Origin: Streptomyces griseofuscus | GTDB lineage: Bacteria; Actinomycetota; Actinomycetes; Streptomycetales; Streptomycetaceae | Direction of reading: 5' to 3' | Length of the DNA: 64,000 nt | NCBI RefSeq assembly: GCF_014673495.1 | Contig: NZ_CP051006.1 | Span: forward strand, 5,952,001 to 6,016,000 | Shown here: one piece after another, positions 35,112-43,730 of the stretch | Numbering within the stretch: the stretch's first letter is position 1 | Layout of the letters: every line of letters begins with the position of its first letter | The notes under the pieces: generated by a model | Databases searched by the model: none | The model's input: only the letters and a program-made list of their open reading frames with translations | What the model was told of the DNA's origin: nothing | Position numbers and translations under genes: made by a program

Positions 35112-36856
35112 TGGGTACGCCGCCTCCGTCGGCGGGCGGGAACATTGACGTAAAGCCCTCCAACCTGCACTTCGTTGCGGGCTCCTTTGCTGGGCAGCAG
35201 ACCCCCTTCGACAAGGCCGCCAAGGACTTGCTCACCCAGCTCCACACTTACCCAGACGCCGGCGGCTACGGGACCGCTGCCCAGAATTTCGCCAAGGCGT
35301 ACGTCGAGGTCGGCAATCTTTACCTCGATGTATGGGCCAGATCCGTGGAGAGCATAGGCGGCGCTGCCGTCGGATTCGCCACTACTGCGAACAACTACTC
35401 GAAGGCCGAGGCGGCGAACGACGCGTCCGGGAAGACGAAGCCTCAGATCCAGGCGCCTCCGCAAGTCATCCACAAGGCACCGGACTACGGCTCGGTACCC
35501 GATCTGAAATGGGGCGACGACGACGGGGGCGACGACTTCATCCGCTCGCTGCTCGAGTACATACCCGACATCGTGTGGCACGTCATCCGCCCCTTGCTCA
35601 AAGACGCCTTCCGCTGGGGCAAGGTGGCCGATGTCTACCCCTTTCCGCAGCAGCACTACCTCAACTCCCTCTCCCAGGCGTGGGCGGATATGACCATCGC
35701 GCTCTCCACAGCGGAGAGCATGCTGACCGGCTACGTGAACGGCATCACGCAGCAGAGCAACAGTGAGTGGTACGACGCCATGCGCCAGTTCTGCAGCGCG
35801 CTATGGGGAACGACGGCCTGGGGTAAGAACAATCCAGATGGCTCCCCCTATCAGTGGGCGCATGACAAGGCGTCCAGCCCTACCGCGACGCACCCGGTCA
35901 TGTCGGTGCTCTTCGACAGCGGTGAAAAGATCAGTGATCTCCTCCGGGAACTGGCGGAGGCTGCGGTCGATCTCAACCACAAGGTCTGGAACATTTATTT
36001 CGCTGCGGTGAAACAGGCAGTCAAGAGCATCGATTTCAGCGACGGATTCGACATGGACGACGTCAAAGCAGGAGTCAAAACTGTCGGTCGGCTTCTTGGC
36101 GGCCTACTGGAGAAGGGTGCGGAAGTCGGAGCCGAGATCACTCTCAACATCGACACCGGCGCTCTGAACGCCGCAGTGGATCACTACACCACGCGAGTCA
36201 ACGCTCTCACGCCAAAATTCCATGCGCTGAAACCGTACTTGGATGAAGCGAAACTCAGTGCTCCGAGGTACCACGCGGAGGAGGCGCGAGCCGAGGCATT
36301 CGGTATGCGCGCGCTCAACGATTTCAAGCACGATCGGCAATGGGGGAACAAGGAAGACGCCGACAACGGAATCTACAAGGTCGACCTCGCGAGCGATGAA
36401 TGGCTGGGGGGAGGACACACACTGGACAAGCATGTCGGCAAGAGCGATGCGCAGCTGGCGCAGCGCCTGCGCGACCAGGGCGACCCTCCGACTCCTGCGT
36501 GGCCCTACGGCAAACCCAAGGTCGGTGCTGCCTCCACCTTCACCACGACCGAACAAGCGCAGAAGCTGACCCAGTACAATGTCGATCTGAATTCAGCCGC
36601 TATCAAAGAATGGCTGGGACGTCCGCCGCAGGCGGCTAACGGCGATCTGAAACTGCCTCTCGACTGCACTGCTCCGAACGGCGAGGACAGCGGGCGGAGT
36701 GTCACCAAGCAGCCGAACAACGTGAACGGAGAAGGTTTTAAGAACAAGGGGTTGGATGCTCGGGCGATTCCAGTCAAGAATGTGCGGACCGTCCTCAAGT
36801 ACGACCCCTCGCTCACTCCGCCGTTCGTTGTTCTGACGTCCATGCCGACTCTCTGA
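35111..36856 (+). CDS. Polymorphic toxin with C-terminal bacterial RNase A-like domain
   Basis: This 581-residue protein has an N-terminal helical region of about 420 residues that replaces the usual WXG/LXG export domain. A C-terminal toxin module from about residue 425 resembles the RNase A-like domain of CdiA-CT (RNAse_A_bac). It has GGHTLDKHVGKSDAQLAQRL with the likely catalytic His 436, then ASTFTTTEQAQ, IKEWL and a final VLTSMPTL. It would cut RNA in rival cells. Base composition and codon use are visibly more AT-rich than upstream, pointing to acquisition. The Tyr expected in the terminal T-x-Y is a Met here. Confidence 0.82.
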   Translation: MGTPPPSAGGNIDVKPSNLHFVAGSFAGQQTPFDKAAKDLLTQLHTYPDAGGYGTAAQNFAKAYVEVGNLYLDVWARSVESIGGAAVGFATTANNYSKAEAANDASGKTKPQIQAPPQVIHKAPDYGSVPDLKWGDDDGGDDFIRSLLEYIPDIVWHVIRPLLKDAFRWGKVADVYPFPQQHYLNSLSQAWADMTIALSTAESMLTGYVNGITQQSNSEWYDAMRQFCSALWGTTAWGKNNPDGSPYQWAHDKASSPTATHPVMSVLFDSGEKISDLLRELAEAAVDLNHKVWNIYFAAVKQAVKSIDFSDGFDMDDVKAGVKTVGRLLGGLLEKGAEVGAEITLNIDTGALNAAVDHYTTRVNALTPKFHALKPYLDEAKLSAPRYHAEEARAEAFGMRALNDFKHDRQWGNKEDADNGIYKVDLASDEWLGGGHTLDKHVGKSDAQLAQRLRDQGDPPTPAWPYGKPKVGAASTFTTTEQAQKLTQYNVDLNSAAIKEWLGRPPQAANGDLKLPLDCTAPNGEDSGRSVTKQPNNVNGEGFKNKGLDARAIPVKNVRTVLKYDPSLTPPFVVLTSMPTL

Positions 36857-36880
36857 TTCCCACACCACTCAGGAGTAGCG

Positions 36881-37528
36881 ATTACCAGCGTTTGGTACCC
36901 CGATTCGATGACATGGGCGGACATGGATCCGGCCACGCATCCGTTCGATCCCGGTCGAGCTCTCGCCGTAGTACGCGAAGTGGTGTCCTCGTCCGACCCG
37001 GCGACGGGTAGACCACGAGGGCTGGCGTCGTCCCATTCGGTGGCCCGTGGCTTGGCCGAACGTTATGGACCCTGGGCTTTCGGCTGGTACGGGAACGTGG
37101 ATCAGAACCCCGACGCGGGCGCCCTCATCAGGAAGCCTCTCGGTGACTCCGCCGATGACCTGGATGCTCAAGTACAGAGGTATACAGCGGTTTTGCTGGA
37201 GTGGCGTTCATGGCTGGAGGAACTGGCCGCGCTCTTCGCCGAGTCCGCTCCCGACGTCGATGCCGACGAGGAAGAAAGGCGACGCTCCCGCGAGCGCGGC
37301 GTGGCCCCCGTGGTGGCTCTCGTGGTGGAGCGTACCGACGCGGGTGAGCTCTGGCGTGCCGCGTGTGCGCGGGCACTGACCTGGTACCTCGAATCGACGG
37401 GCGTGGCCGCCGAGGACGCGGAGGAGCTGGCGGACGACGTCGTCGACGGAGAGTTCGAGAGCTGGGTCGCGCCGGACGCCGAGGCGCTGGGAAAGGCGCG
37501 CGACATCATCGGTGAGCATGGTGCGTGA
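36881..37528 (+). CDS. Candidate immunity protein for the RNase A-like toxin
   Basis: This acidic protein of about 215 residues follows the toxin gene by 24 bases, the usual immunity-gene place. I recognise no family. The best ribosome site (AGGAG, 36871-36875) is 5 bases before an ATT at 36881, giving a start SVWYPDSMTWADMD in frame. The first ATG, at 36908, has no ribosome site. I therefore place the start at the ATT, which is rare; if that is wrong the protein starts at 36908 with 206 residues. Confidence 0.65.
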   Translation: MTSVWYPDSMTWADMDPATHPFDPGRALAVVREVVSSSDPATGRPRGLASSHSVARGLAERYGPWAFGWYGNVDQNPDAGALIRKPLGDSADDLDAQVQRYTAVLLEWRSWLEELAALFAESAPDVDADEEERRRSRERGVAPVVALVVERTDAGELWRAACARALTWYLESTGVAAEDAEELADDVVDGEFESWVAPDAEALGKARDIIGEHGA

Positions 37529-38255
37529 TGACCTGCGGACCTGGCTTCGCGTCCGTCAGGAGGTGGATTGGGGCGACGTCCGGGAGGTGACCGGTCCGAT
37601 CCGTGGGCGCCGCGACGGAATCCTGGCCGCCGCCGCGCTGCGGGACAAGCCGGGGGAGACCACGAGAGGCGACGGCCTGCGGGCCGCCTGGCGGCAGGCG
37701 CGCACTGACGCGGCGGCCGGAGAGGCCCTCGGGTTCCGCCTGCTTCAGGAGTGGCAGAAGCTCGTACTGGGCCTGCCCGAGGTCCCTTTCCGCACGCTGC
37801 CCGCCTTTGCCAAGGAGGGACGGGAACGGTACGGCCTCAGCGCCGAGACACCCCTGCTTTTCGATGCCTGTCTGGCCGAGAGCGGCACCCCGCACCTTTC
37901 CCTGACCGCACGCGCCGCCCGCCTGTATCTCGACGTCTGCTTCTTCCACCCGTTTGACGACGGCAATGGCCGCGCCGCCCTGCTGGCACTGGGCTTCGTA
38001 CTGGCACGAGAACAGATCCTGCTGGACGAAGTGGGCCCCATCCAGATCCGCAGGTACGCGGACGATCCCGTTGGTGCGCTCTCGCTGGCCCGGATCGTTC
38101 GCGCCTTGGCTGTGGCAACTGAGCGGCGCGGGCAACTTTCCGTCGGCCGCCCAGCTATGACGGAAGCAAGGCGGGCCTGCCGGGCTGCGCGCCGGGATGT
38201 TTCGACCCGGAGGCGATCTCCCGAACTCATGAACGAATTTATAGCGGAATGGTGA
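37518..38255 (+). CDS. Fic/Doc-family protein
   Basis: This 245-residue protein carries the Fic core motif HPFDDGNGR (His near residue 144) that transfers AMP or another nucleotide moiety to target proteins. A helical N-terminus precedes it. It overlaps the end of the candidate immunity gene. GTG at 37512 is an alternative start. No inhibitory (S/T)xxxE(G/N) helix is obvious, so control may lie in a separate protein such as the next gene. It is one of several effectors in this toxin island. Confidence 0.8.
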   Translation: MVRDDLRTWLRVRQEVDWGDVREVTGPIRGRRDGILAAAALRDKPGETTRGDGLRAAWRQARTDAAAGEALGFRLLQEWQKLVLGLPEVPFRTLPAFAKEGRERYGLSAETPLLFDACLAESGTPHLSLTARAARLYLDVCFFHPFDDGNGRAALLALGFVLAREQILLDEVGPIQIRRYADDPVGALSLARIVRALAVATERRGQLSVGRPAMTEARRACRAARRDVSTRRRSPELMNEFIAEW

Positions 38256-38261
38256 ATTATC

Positions 38262-38819
38262 GTGGTTGATGCTGCGTCGTGGGAGTCCGCCCTCTTCGAC
38301 CTTTACGGGAGCGGCTGGACCTTCGCACGGGTGGGGCCGAGACAACATGAGGACTGGCGGCGGGACGTCGCGGCGGTGATGGCCCTCAAGGTCACCGACC
38401 CGCGTGGCTGGAAGACGTTCAACTACGCACCGGAGGTCAACGAGGACCGAAGCGGCATCGGGGCTCCCTTCGTACTGTGGTCCCCCGAGGACCTGGGGGA
38501 GAGCCTCTATGAAATCGGCAGAGAGTCGGCCGCCCAGCTCTTGGTGGCACTCAAGGGAGAGTTCTTCCAAGCGGCCGGTATTCTCGATTTCGAAAGCCGC
38601 AAGGAAGGCTTGTTCAAGAGCTCCGAGGAAATCCTCTCAAGGTTTGATTCGAACTCTCTCTTCTTCACCAATGCAGGGGATGCCCGCGAGAATCGAGATG
38701 CCGATCTGCTGAACCCGGACACCGAGTGGTCCTGTCTCTCCGTGTACACCACGGACTGCGGAGTCGTGGTCGTGTCGGACACAGAGGTAGCGGCTTTCTG
38801 GGCGTTCTGGGAAGACTGA
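38262..38819 (+). CDS. Hypothetical acidic protein, possible immunity or antitoxin
   Basis: This 185-residue protein starts at a GTG 6 bases after the Fic gene. It is acidic, Trp-rich (GWTFARVG, AAFWAFWED) and soluble. I recognise no family. Its place directly behind the Fic gene and before an orphan toxin fragment suggests an immunity or antitoxin role, but this is context only. Confidence 0.6.
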   Translation: MVDAASWESALFDLYGSGWTFARVGPRQHEDWRRDVAAVMALKVTDPRGWKTFNYAPEVNEDRSGIGAPFVLWSPEDLGESLYEIGRESAAQLLVALKGEFFQAAGILDFESRKEGLFKSSEEILSRFDSNSLFFTNAGDARENRDADLLNPDTEWSCLSVYTTDCGVVVVSDTEVAAFWAFWED

Positions 38820-38832
38820 AAGGAAATCCGAG

Positions 38833-39132
38833 ATGCGCACCAGAAGTGCCACCTACCCCGACCGCGACACCGCCCAATGGGCCATCCAGCAGGTCGTCAC
38901 CGCCAATGAGCAGCTCATCCACCGCTGGCTCGCGCAGTCCACGCGGGCGCGGTTGAGCGTCGAGGCGGCCTGGCCCGCGCGGGAGGAGCCGGTCGGGCGG
39001 GTGCTGTTGCAGGCGATGATGCTGGCCGGCCGGGAGCCCGTCGAGGTGCGGGCCGCCCGGGTGGTCCTCAGACGGGACCCCGCCCGCCCGCACGGCTTCA
39101 CCGTGTACTCCACGTTCCCGATCTATCTGTAG
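38833..39132 (+). CDS. Orphan C-terminal half of an RNase A-like toxin domain
   Basis: This 99-residue protein matches only the second half of the bacterial RNase A module. SATYPDRDTAQWAIQQVV corresponds to the ASTFTD region, then comes IHRWL, then PVGR, then VVLRRDPARPHGFTVYSTFP at the end. The first segment with the catalytic His (GGHT...HV) is missing. AAGGAAATC precedes the ATG, so the stump may still be translated. Such orphan toxin modules occur behind polymorphic-toxin genes and can recombine onto them. The CdiI_2-type gene follows after 20 bases. Confidence 0.7.
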   Translation: MRTRSATYPDRDTAQWAIQQVVTANEQLIHRWLAQSTRARLSVEAAWPAREEPVGRVLLQAMMLAGREPVEVRAARVVLRRDPARPHGFTVYSTFPIYL

Positions 39133-39152
39133 ACCCGTAGAGGCTGACCACC

Positions 39153-39821
39153 GTGCCCCTGAGCCCCCTCGAACACGACCGCCGCTACGGCGAACTCGAC
39201 CAGGTCATGCGCGCCTACCTCGGGCAACCCGCGGACGACACCCCGGAACAGCCCGGCCCGGCCCTGACCGCCTACCTCCGGCACACCTGGCACACCCGGC
39301 CGTGGGCCCTCGCCACCGCCGAACGGCAGTTGCGGGAGTACGCCGACAACCCGCCGGGACGACTCCGGCTGCGGCTCGGCGAGTTCTACGCCATCCCCGA
39401 CGTCGGCCTGCCCCAGGGCGAGATCCAGTCCTGGCTGCGCTGCCTCGCCGACCACATCAAGCACAGCATCGAGACGGGAGAGGTGCCCCCGCCCGGGGTT
39501 CCGGCCACGCACTGGGAGTGGCACGCCCGGTTTCCGGAGCTGGGGCAGTTCCTCGGGGGATGGTTCTCCCAGGACATGCCGGACGAGTTCGACGACCATC
39601 ATGCCGCCGTCGAGGACTACCGGAACTCCACCGACCGCCACCTCGTGGCCCGCCTCGTCGGGGAATTGCAGGAACTGCTTACCTTGGACCTGGACGAGCC
39701 CGACCTCGCCCTCGCCGTCGCGGAACTCGGCATGGAGGTCGACCCTCCCGCCCCCTACTCGCCCAGCGGCTGGCTGTCGGCCGTCGCGGGCCAACTCGCC
39801 GTGCCGACTGGCGAAGGCTGA
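39153..39821 (+). CDS. CdiI_2-type contact-dependent inhibition immunity protein
   Basis: This 222-residue protein has the CdiI_2 core, FPELGQFLGGWFSQDMPDEF with a following HHAAVEDY, near residues 127-155. From family knowledge CdiI_2 proteins neutralise RNase A-like CdiA toxins, which matches both the upstream orphan module and the large toxin. The N-terminal 110 residues form another helical part of unknown function. It begins with GTG. Confidence 0.8.
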   Translation: MPLSPLEHDRRYGELDQVMRAYLGQPADDTPEQPGPALTAYLRHTWHTRPWALATAERQLREYADNPPGRLRLRLGEFYAIPDVGLPQGEIQSWLRCLADHIKHSIETGEVPPPGVPATHWEWHARFPELGQFLGGWFSQDMPDEFDDHHAAVEDYRNSTDRHLVARLVGELQELLTLDLDEPDLALAVAELGMEVDPPAPYSPSGWLSAVAGQLAVPTGEG

Positions 39822-39833
39822 GCGAGCAGGCTC

Positions 39834-40178
39834 CTACACCGACGGCCTCAGCGGACGCTCCCGTACCCCCCTCAGATGCCGTTCGAACACATCCCTTGGC
39901 TCCGGGGTCAGGGTCCGGAGGGCGACCAAGGCGGTGATGACGACGTCGCACAGTTCGGCCTGGACGTCGTCCCAGGTGTGGGTGACGCCCTTGCGGGGGT
40001 TCTGGCCGGTCGCGCCGATCACCGCCTCCGCGACCTCGCCGGCCTCCTCCGACAGCTTGAGGATGCGCAACAGCAGGGCCTCTCGGCCGGGTTGGGCCGT
40101 CTGAGTGGCCTCCAGACGGGAGAAGAGTTCGTCGATGGCGGGCCAGAGGGCGAGGGGAGCGGGGTGCTGGTCGGTCAT
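39834..40178 (-). CDS. MazG-like nucleotide pyrophosphohydrolase
   Basis: This 114-residue all-alpha NTP-PPase has the paired acidic motif KLSEEAGEVAEAVIG and a second metal helix ELCDVVITALVALRTL. It would hydrolyse non-canonical or excess nucleoside triphosphates. It is convergent with the immunity gene, marking the end of the toxin island. Confidence 0.88.
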   Translation of the reverse strand: MTDQHPAPLALWPAIDELFSRLEATQTAQPGREALLLRILKLSEEAGEVAEAVIGATGQNPRKGVTHTWDDVQAELCDVVITALVALRTLTPEPRDVFERHLRGVRERPLRPSV

Positions 40179-40230
40179 GCGGGGCAGCCTGCCACGGGCG
40201 GGCGTCCGGCACGCCGTACGAGCGCGCGGC

Positions 40231-40779
<549 letters not shown>

Positions 40780-40905
40780 GGCGACTCCCAAGCCCAGATG
40801 ACAAAGCCTCTCCTGTGTTACCACCGTCACACCGGTCACACCATCGGATGCGTCCCACCGCGAGCTCCGGTGGCGGTGCCGGTGACCCGGTGTGAGCCTG
40901 GCGCC

Positions 40906-41232
40906 ATGACGATTCAGCCAGCCAAACTCAGCGATCCGGCCGTCCGGGCCTTCGTCAGTGCCGTCAACGCCCATGATCGCGAGGGCTTCCTGGCGCTGCT
41001 CACGCCTGACGCGACCATGTCGGACGACGGCTCCGACCGCGATCTCGCCGACTGGATCGACCGGGAGATCTTCTCGTCCCACGGTCATATGGACGTCGAC
41101 AACGAGTCCCGTGGTGGCCGCGCCCTGGTCGCCCGCTACAGCAACGACACCTGGGGCGAGATGAAAACCCGGTGGAGTTTCACCGTCGACGAGGACGGAC
41201 GGATCTCGCGCTTCGAGACCGGTCAGGCGTGA
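40906..41232 (+). CDS. NTF2-like (SnoaL-type) small protein
   Basis: This 108-residue protein has an alpha+beta-barrel pattern (AVRAFVSAVNAHDREGFLALLTPDATMSDDG) typical of SnoaL/NTF2-like proteins. It may be a small enzyme or a ligand-binding protein. It stands alone and is divergent from the DoxX gene. Confidence 0.8.
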   Translation: MTIQPAKLSDPAVRAFVSAVNAHDREGFLALLTPDATMSDDGSDRDLADWIDREIFSSHGHMDVDNESRGGRALVARYSNDTWGEMKTRWSFTVDEDGRISRFETGQA

Positions 41233-41351
41233 AGCTGCTCACGTAGGCCACGTCACGTTATCCGGTCAGATTTTCATAACGTGGCAAATTCCCTGGCCGT
41301 CACCACCCTTCGGTGCCGAATCCGCTGCTCGGCGCGGTGTACCGTCCCGGG

Positions 41352-42620
41352 GTGCGCGAATCCACCCGGCTCAGCCGGCGTGCCGTCCTCGGGCTGACGG
41401 CCGCCGCCCTTCCCACGTCCGCCGTCCTCCCGCTGACCGCGGCCGCCCCGGCCCGCGCCGCGTCCCCGGCCACCGCCATCGGCGGCGAACGGCTGGCCCG
41501 CGGCGGGCTCCAGGTGGACGGCGCGGCGGCGGTGCCCACCAAGCTGCTCACCGCGCGCGCGTGGCTGGTCGCCGACGGTACGACCGGTGAGGTGCTCGCC
41601 TCCTTCAACGCCCATCAGCGCCTCGCGCCCGCGTCCACGCTGAAGATGCTGTTCGCGGACACCGTGCTGAAGAAGTTCGACCGCACCGAGAAGTACACGG
41701 TCAAGGACTCCGACATCTCCGACGTCCCGGCCGGCTCCAGTCTCGTCGGGGTCAAGGCGGGCATCACCTACACCGTCGAGCAGCTGTGGCAGGGCGTGTT
41801 CCTGCGCTCCGGCAACGACGCCGTGCACGTCCTCGCGCACATGAACGGCGGCATCGCCAAGACCGTCGCCGAGATGCAGGCCAGGGCGCAGGACCTCCAG
41901 GCCCTCGACACCCATGTGGTCAGCCCCGACGGCTTCGACCATCCCGGCCAGCTCTCCTCGGCGTACGACCTCACGCTCTTCGCCCGGCACGGGCTCGCGG
42001 ACCCCGACTTCCGGGGCTACTGCGGCACCCGGATCGCGAACTTCCCCGCGGGCGGCAAGAAGACCTTCCAGATCCAGAACACCGACCGCCTGCTCACCGG
42101 GGCGTGGGGCCTGAAGACGTACGACGGCCTGATCGGCGTGAAGAACGGTTACACCAGCCACGCGGGCAACACCTTCACCGGCGCCGCCACCCGCGACGGC
42201 CGCACCCTGCTGGTGACGGTCATGCACCCGGCCACCGGCAGCAACGCCGTCTACGAGCAGACCGCCGCCCTCCTCGACTGGGGCTTCACCCACGGCCGTA
42301 CGGCACGGCCGGTGGGCGCGCTGGTCAAGCCGCTCAGCGAGGGCGGCGCGGCCGCGTCCCCCGCGCCCGCGGGCGGCCAGGCGCCGGCCGGCGCACCGGC
42401 CAAGGGTCCCTCCGCCGCCCGCCTCGTGGAGGGCGCGGCGGGCACCGCGGCCCTGCTCGCGGCGGCCGGCGGCTTTCTGCTGCGGCGCCGCCGTCGGGCC
42501 GTCGAGGCCCGGGAGGCGCCCGGTGACCACCGGCCCCCCGCGCCCCGCGCGGCGGAGCCGGACCCCCAGGAGCCCCCCGCCCCCACCGACCCCTCGGGCG
42601 GCGGCCGGCATCGGCGCTGA
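41352..42620 (+). CDS. D-alanyl-D-alanine carboxypeptidase (S11 family), Tat-exported
   Basis: This 422-residue penicillin-binding protein has a twin-arginine signal near the start (SRRAVLGLTAAAL). Its serine site is ASTLK (SxxK), then SGN, then KNG in place of KTG, all in the expected order. It trims D-Ala from peptidoglycan peptides. A C-terminal TM segment (AALLAAAGGFLL) and a basic Pro-rich tail anchor it. GTG at 41352 fits the signal peptide. A strong hairpin follows the stop. Confidence 0.9.
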   Translation: MRESTRLSRRAVLGLTAAALPTSAVLPLTAAAPARAASPATAIGGERLARGGLQVDGAAAVPTKLLTARAWLVADGTTGEVLASFNAHQRLAPASTLKMLFADTVLKKFDRTEKYTVKDSDISDVPAGSSLVGVKAGITYTVEQLWQGVFLRSGNDAVHVLAHMNGGIAKTVAEMQARAQDLQALDTHVVSPDGFDHPGQLSSAYDLTLFARHGLADPDFRGYCGTRIANFPAGGKKTFQIQNTDRLLTGAWGLKTYDGLIGVKNGYTSHAGNTFTGAATRDGRTLLVTVMHPATGSNAVYEQTAALLDWGFTHGRTARPVGALVKPLSEGGAAASPAPAGGQAPAGAPAKGPSAARLVEGAAGTAALLAAAGGFLLRRRRRAVEAREAPGDHRPPAPRAAEPDPQEPPAPTDPSGGGRHRR

Positions 42621-42625
42621 CGTCG

Positions 42626-42681
42626 TACGGCGGTCGTCCCGCCGCCGGTGAGATGGCCGGTGCGGTGGGACGACCGCCGTA
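42626..42681 (+). terminator. Long hairpin terminator after the carboxypeptidase gene
   Basis: A perfect 15-bp stem (TACGGCGGTCGTCCC, 42626-42640, with 42667-42681) is extended by five inner pairs, starting 5 bases past the stop codon. The following 150 bases to 42832 hold no recognised gene. Confidence 0.8.
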
Positions 42682-42831
42682 TCCCCCCTCGCGATGGTCT
42701 CGGAATACGTCTGCCCCAAGTGTGAAGCTCTTGTGGAGGAGAGTTGACCACAGGGGATCAACTTGTCGCAATACCCGGGGTGTTGGAATTCTGACGGAAC
42801 GTATGTGCGTACGGGTGGCGGGAGTTGGGGA

Positions 42832-43590
42832 TCAGCCGCGTCCGATGTACGGCATCGCCGTCGCCAGTACCGTCGCGAACTGGACGTTCGCCTCCAGCGG
42901 CAGCTCCGCCATGTGCCGTACGGTGCGCGCCACTTCGGCCACGTCCATCATCGGCTCGGGCGCCGTCTCGCCGTTCGCCTGGAGCACGCCGGTGCTCATC
43001 CGCCGTGTCATCTCCGTCGCCGCGTTGCCGATGTCGATCTGCCCGACCGCGATCCGGTACGGACGCCCGTCCAGGGAGAGGGACTTGGTCAGGCCGGTCA
43101 GCGCGTGCTTGGTCGCGGTGTAGGCGACCGAGTGCGGGCGGGGCGCGTGCGCGGAGATCGAGCCGTTGTTGATGATCCGGCCGCCCTGCGGGCTCTGCTC
43201 CTTCATCGTCCGGTACGCCGTCTGCGCGCACAGGAACGCCCCGTTGAGGTTGGTGTCCACCACATGCCGCCAGGCGTCGTAGGGGAGTTCCTCGACCGGG
43301 ACCCCGCCGGGCCCGAAGGTGCCCGCGTTGTTGAACAGCAGATCCAGCCGCCCGAACCGGTCCACGGTCGCCCCGAAGAGCGCCGCCACGTTCTCGGGCC
43401 GCGCCACATCGGTGCGTACGGCGATCGAGGGCGCCCCGGGCGCGAGTGCCGCCGTCTCCTCCAGCGTCTCGATGTGCCGTCCGGCCAGCGCCACCGACCA
43501 GCCGGTGCGCAGCAGCTCCACGGCGACCGCCCGGCCGATCCCGGAACCGGCGCCGGTCACCACCGCGATCTTCGATTGCGTGTCAGTCAT
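42832..43590 (-). CDS. SDR-family oxidoreductase
   Basis: This 252-residue classical short-chain dehydrogenase has TGAGSGIGRA (NAD(P)-binding), NNAG, a Ser in NNGSISAHAP and YTATK. It is divergent from a Bcr/CflA-type exporter, and an inverted repeat lies between them. The substrate is unknown. Confidence 0.9.
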   Translation of the reverse strand: MTDTQSKIAVVTGAGSGIGRAVAVELLRTGWSVALAGRHIETLEETAALAPGAPSIAVRTDVARPENVAALFGATVDRFGRLDLLFNNAGTFGPGGVPVEELPYDAWRHVVDTNLNGAFLCAQTAYRTMKEQSPQGGRIINNGSISAHAPRPHSVAYTATKHALTGLTKSLSLDGRPYRIAVGQIDIGNAATEMTRRMSTGVLQANGETAPEPMMDVAEVARTVRHMAELPLEANVQFATVLATAMPYIGRG

Positions 43591-43623
43591 GGCACGGAGC
43601 GTAGGCGGACCGATCGTCGCTCG

Positions 43624-43659
43624 TATGTTCCTCGGCAGTTTGTCTGAGCTGGGAACATA
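43624..43659. promoter_or_regulatory. Inverted repeat between divergent SDR and exporter genes
   Basis: TATGTTCC (43624-43631) and GGAACATA (43652-43659) form perfect 8-bp arms with a 20-base centre that has its own partial symmetry. It is a likely dimeric-regulator site for both genes; no regulator gene is adjacent. Confidence 0.5.
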
Positions 43660-43730
43660 GGAGTCGCGCTTCAGTGGAAGTTTCAAGCAAGGTGTCCCGG
43701 GCGGGACGCCTCGACCCAGGGAGGGGACTC

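Noticed and set aside
42694..42747. 17-residue frame with a CPKC motif after the carboxypeptidase terminator
   Set aside because: It is very short, has no ribosome site and no neighbour that would explain it; chance cannot be excluded.
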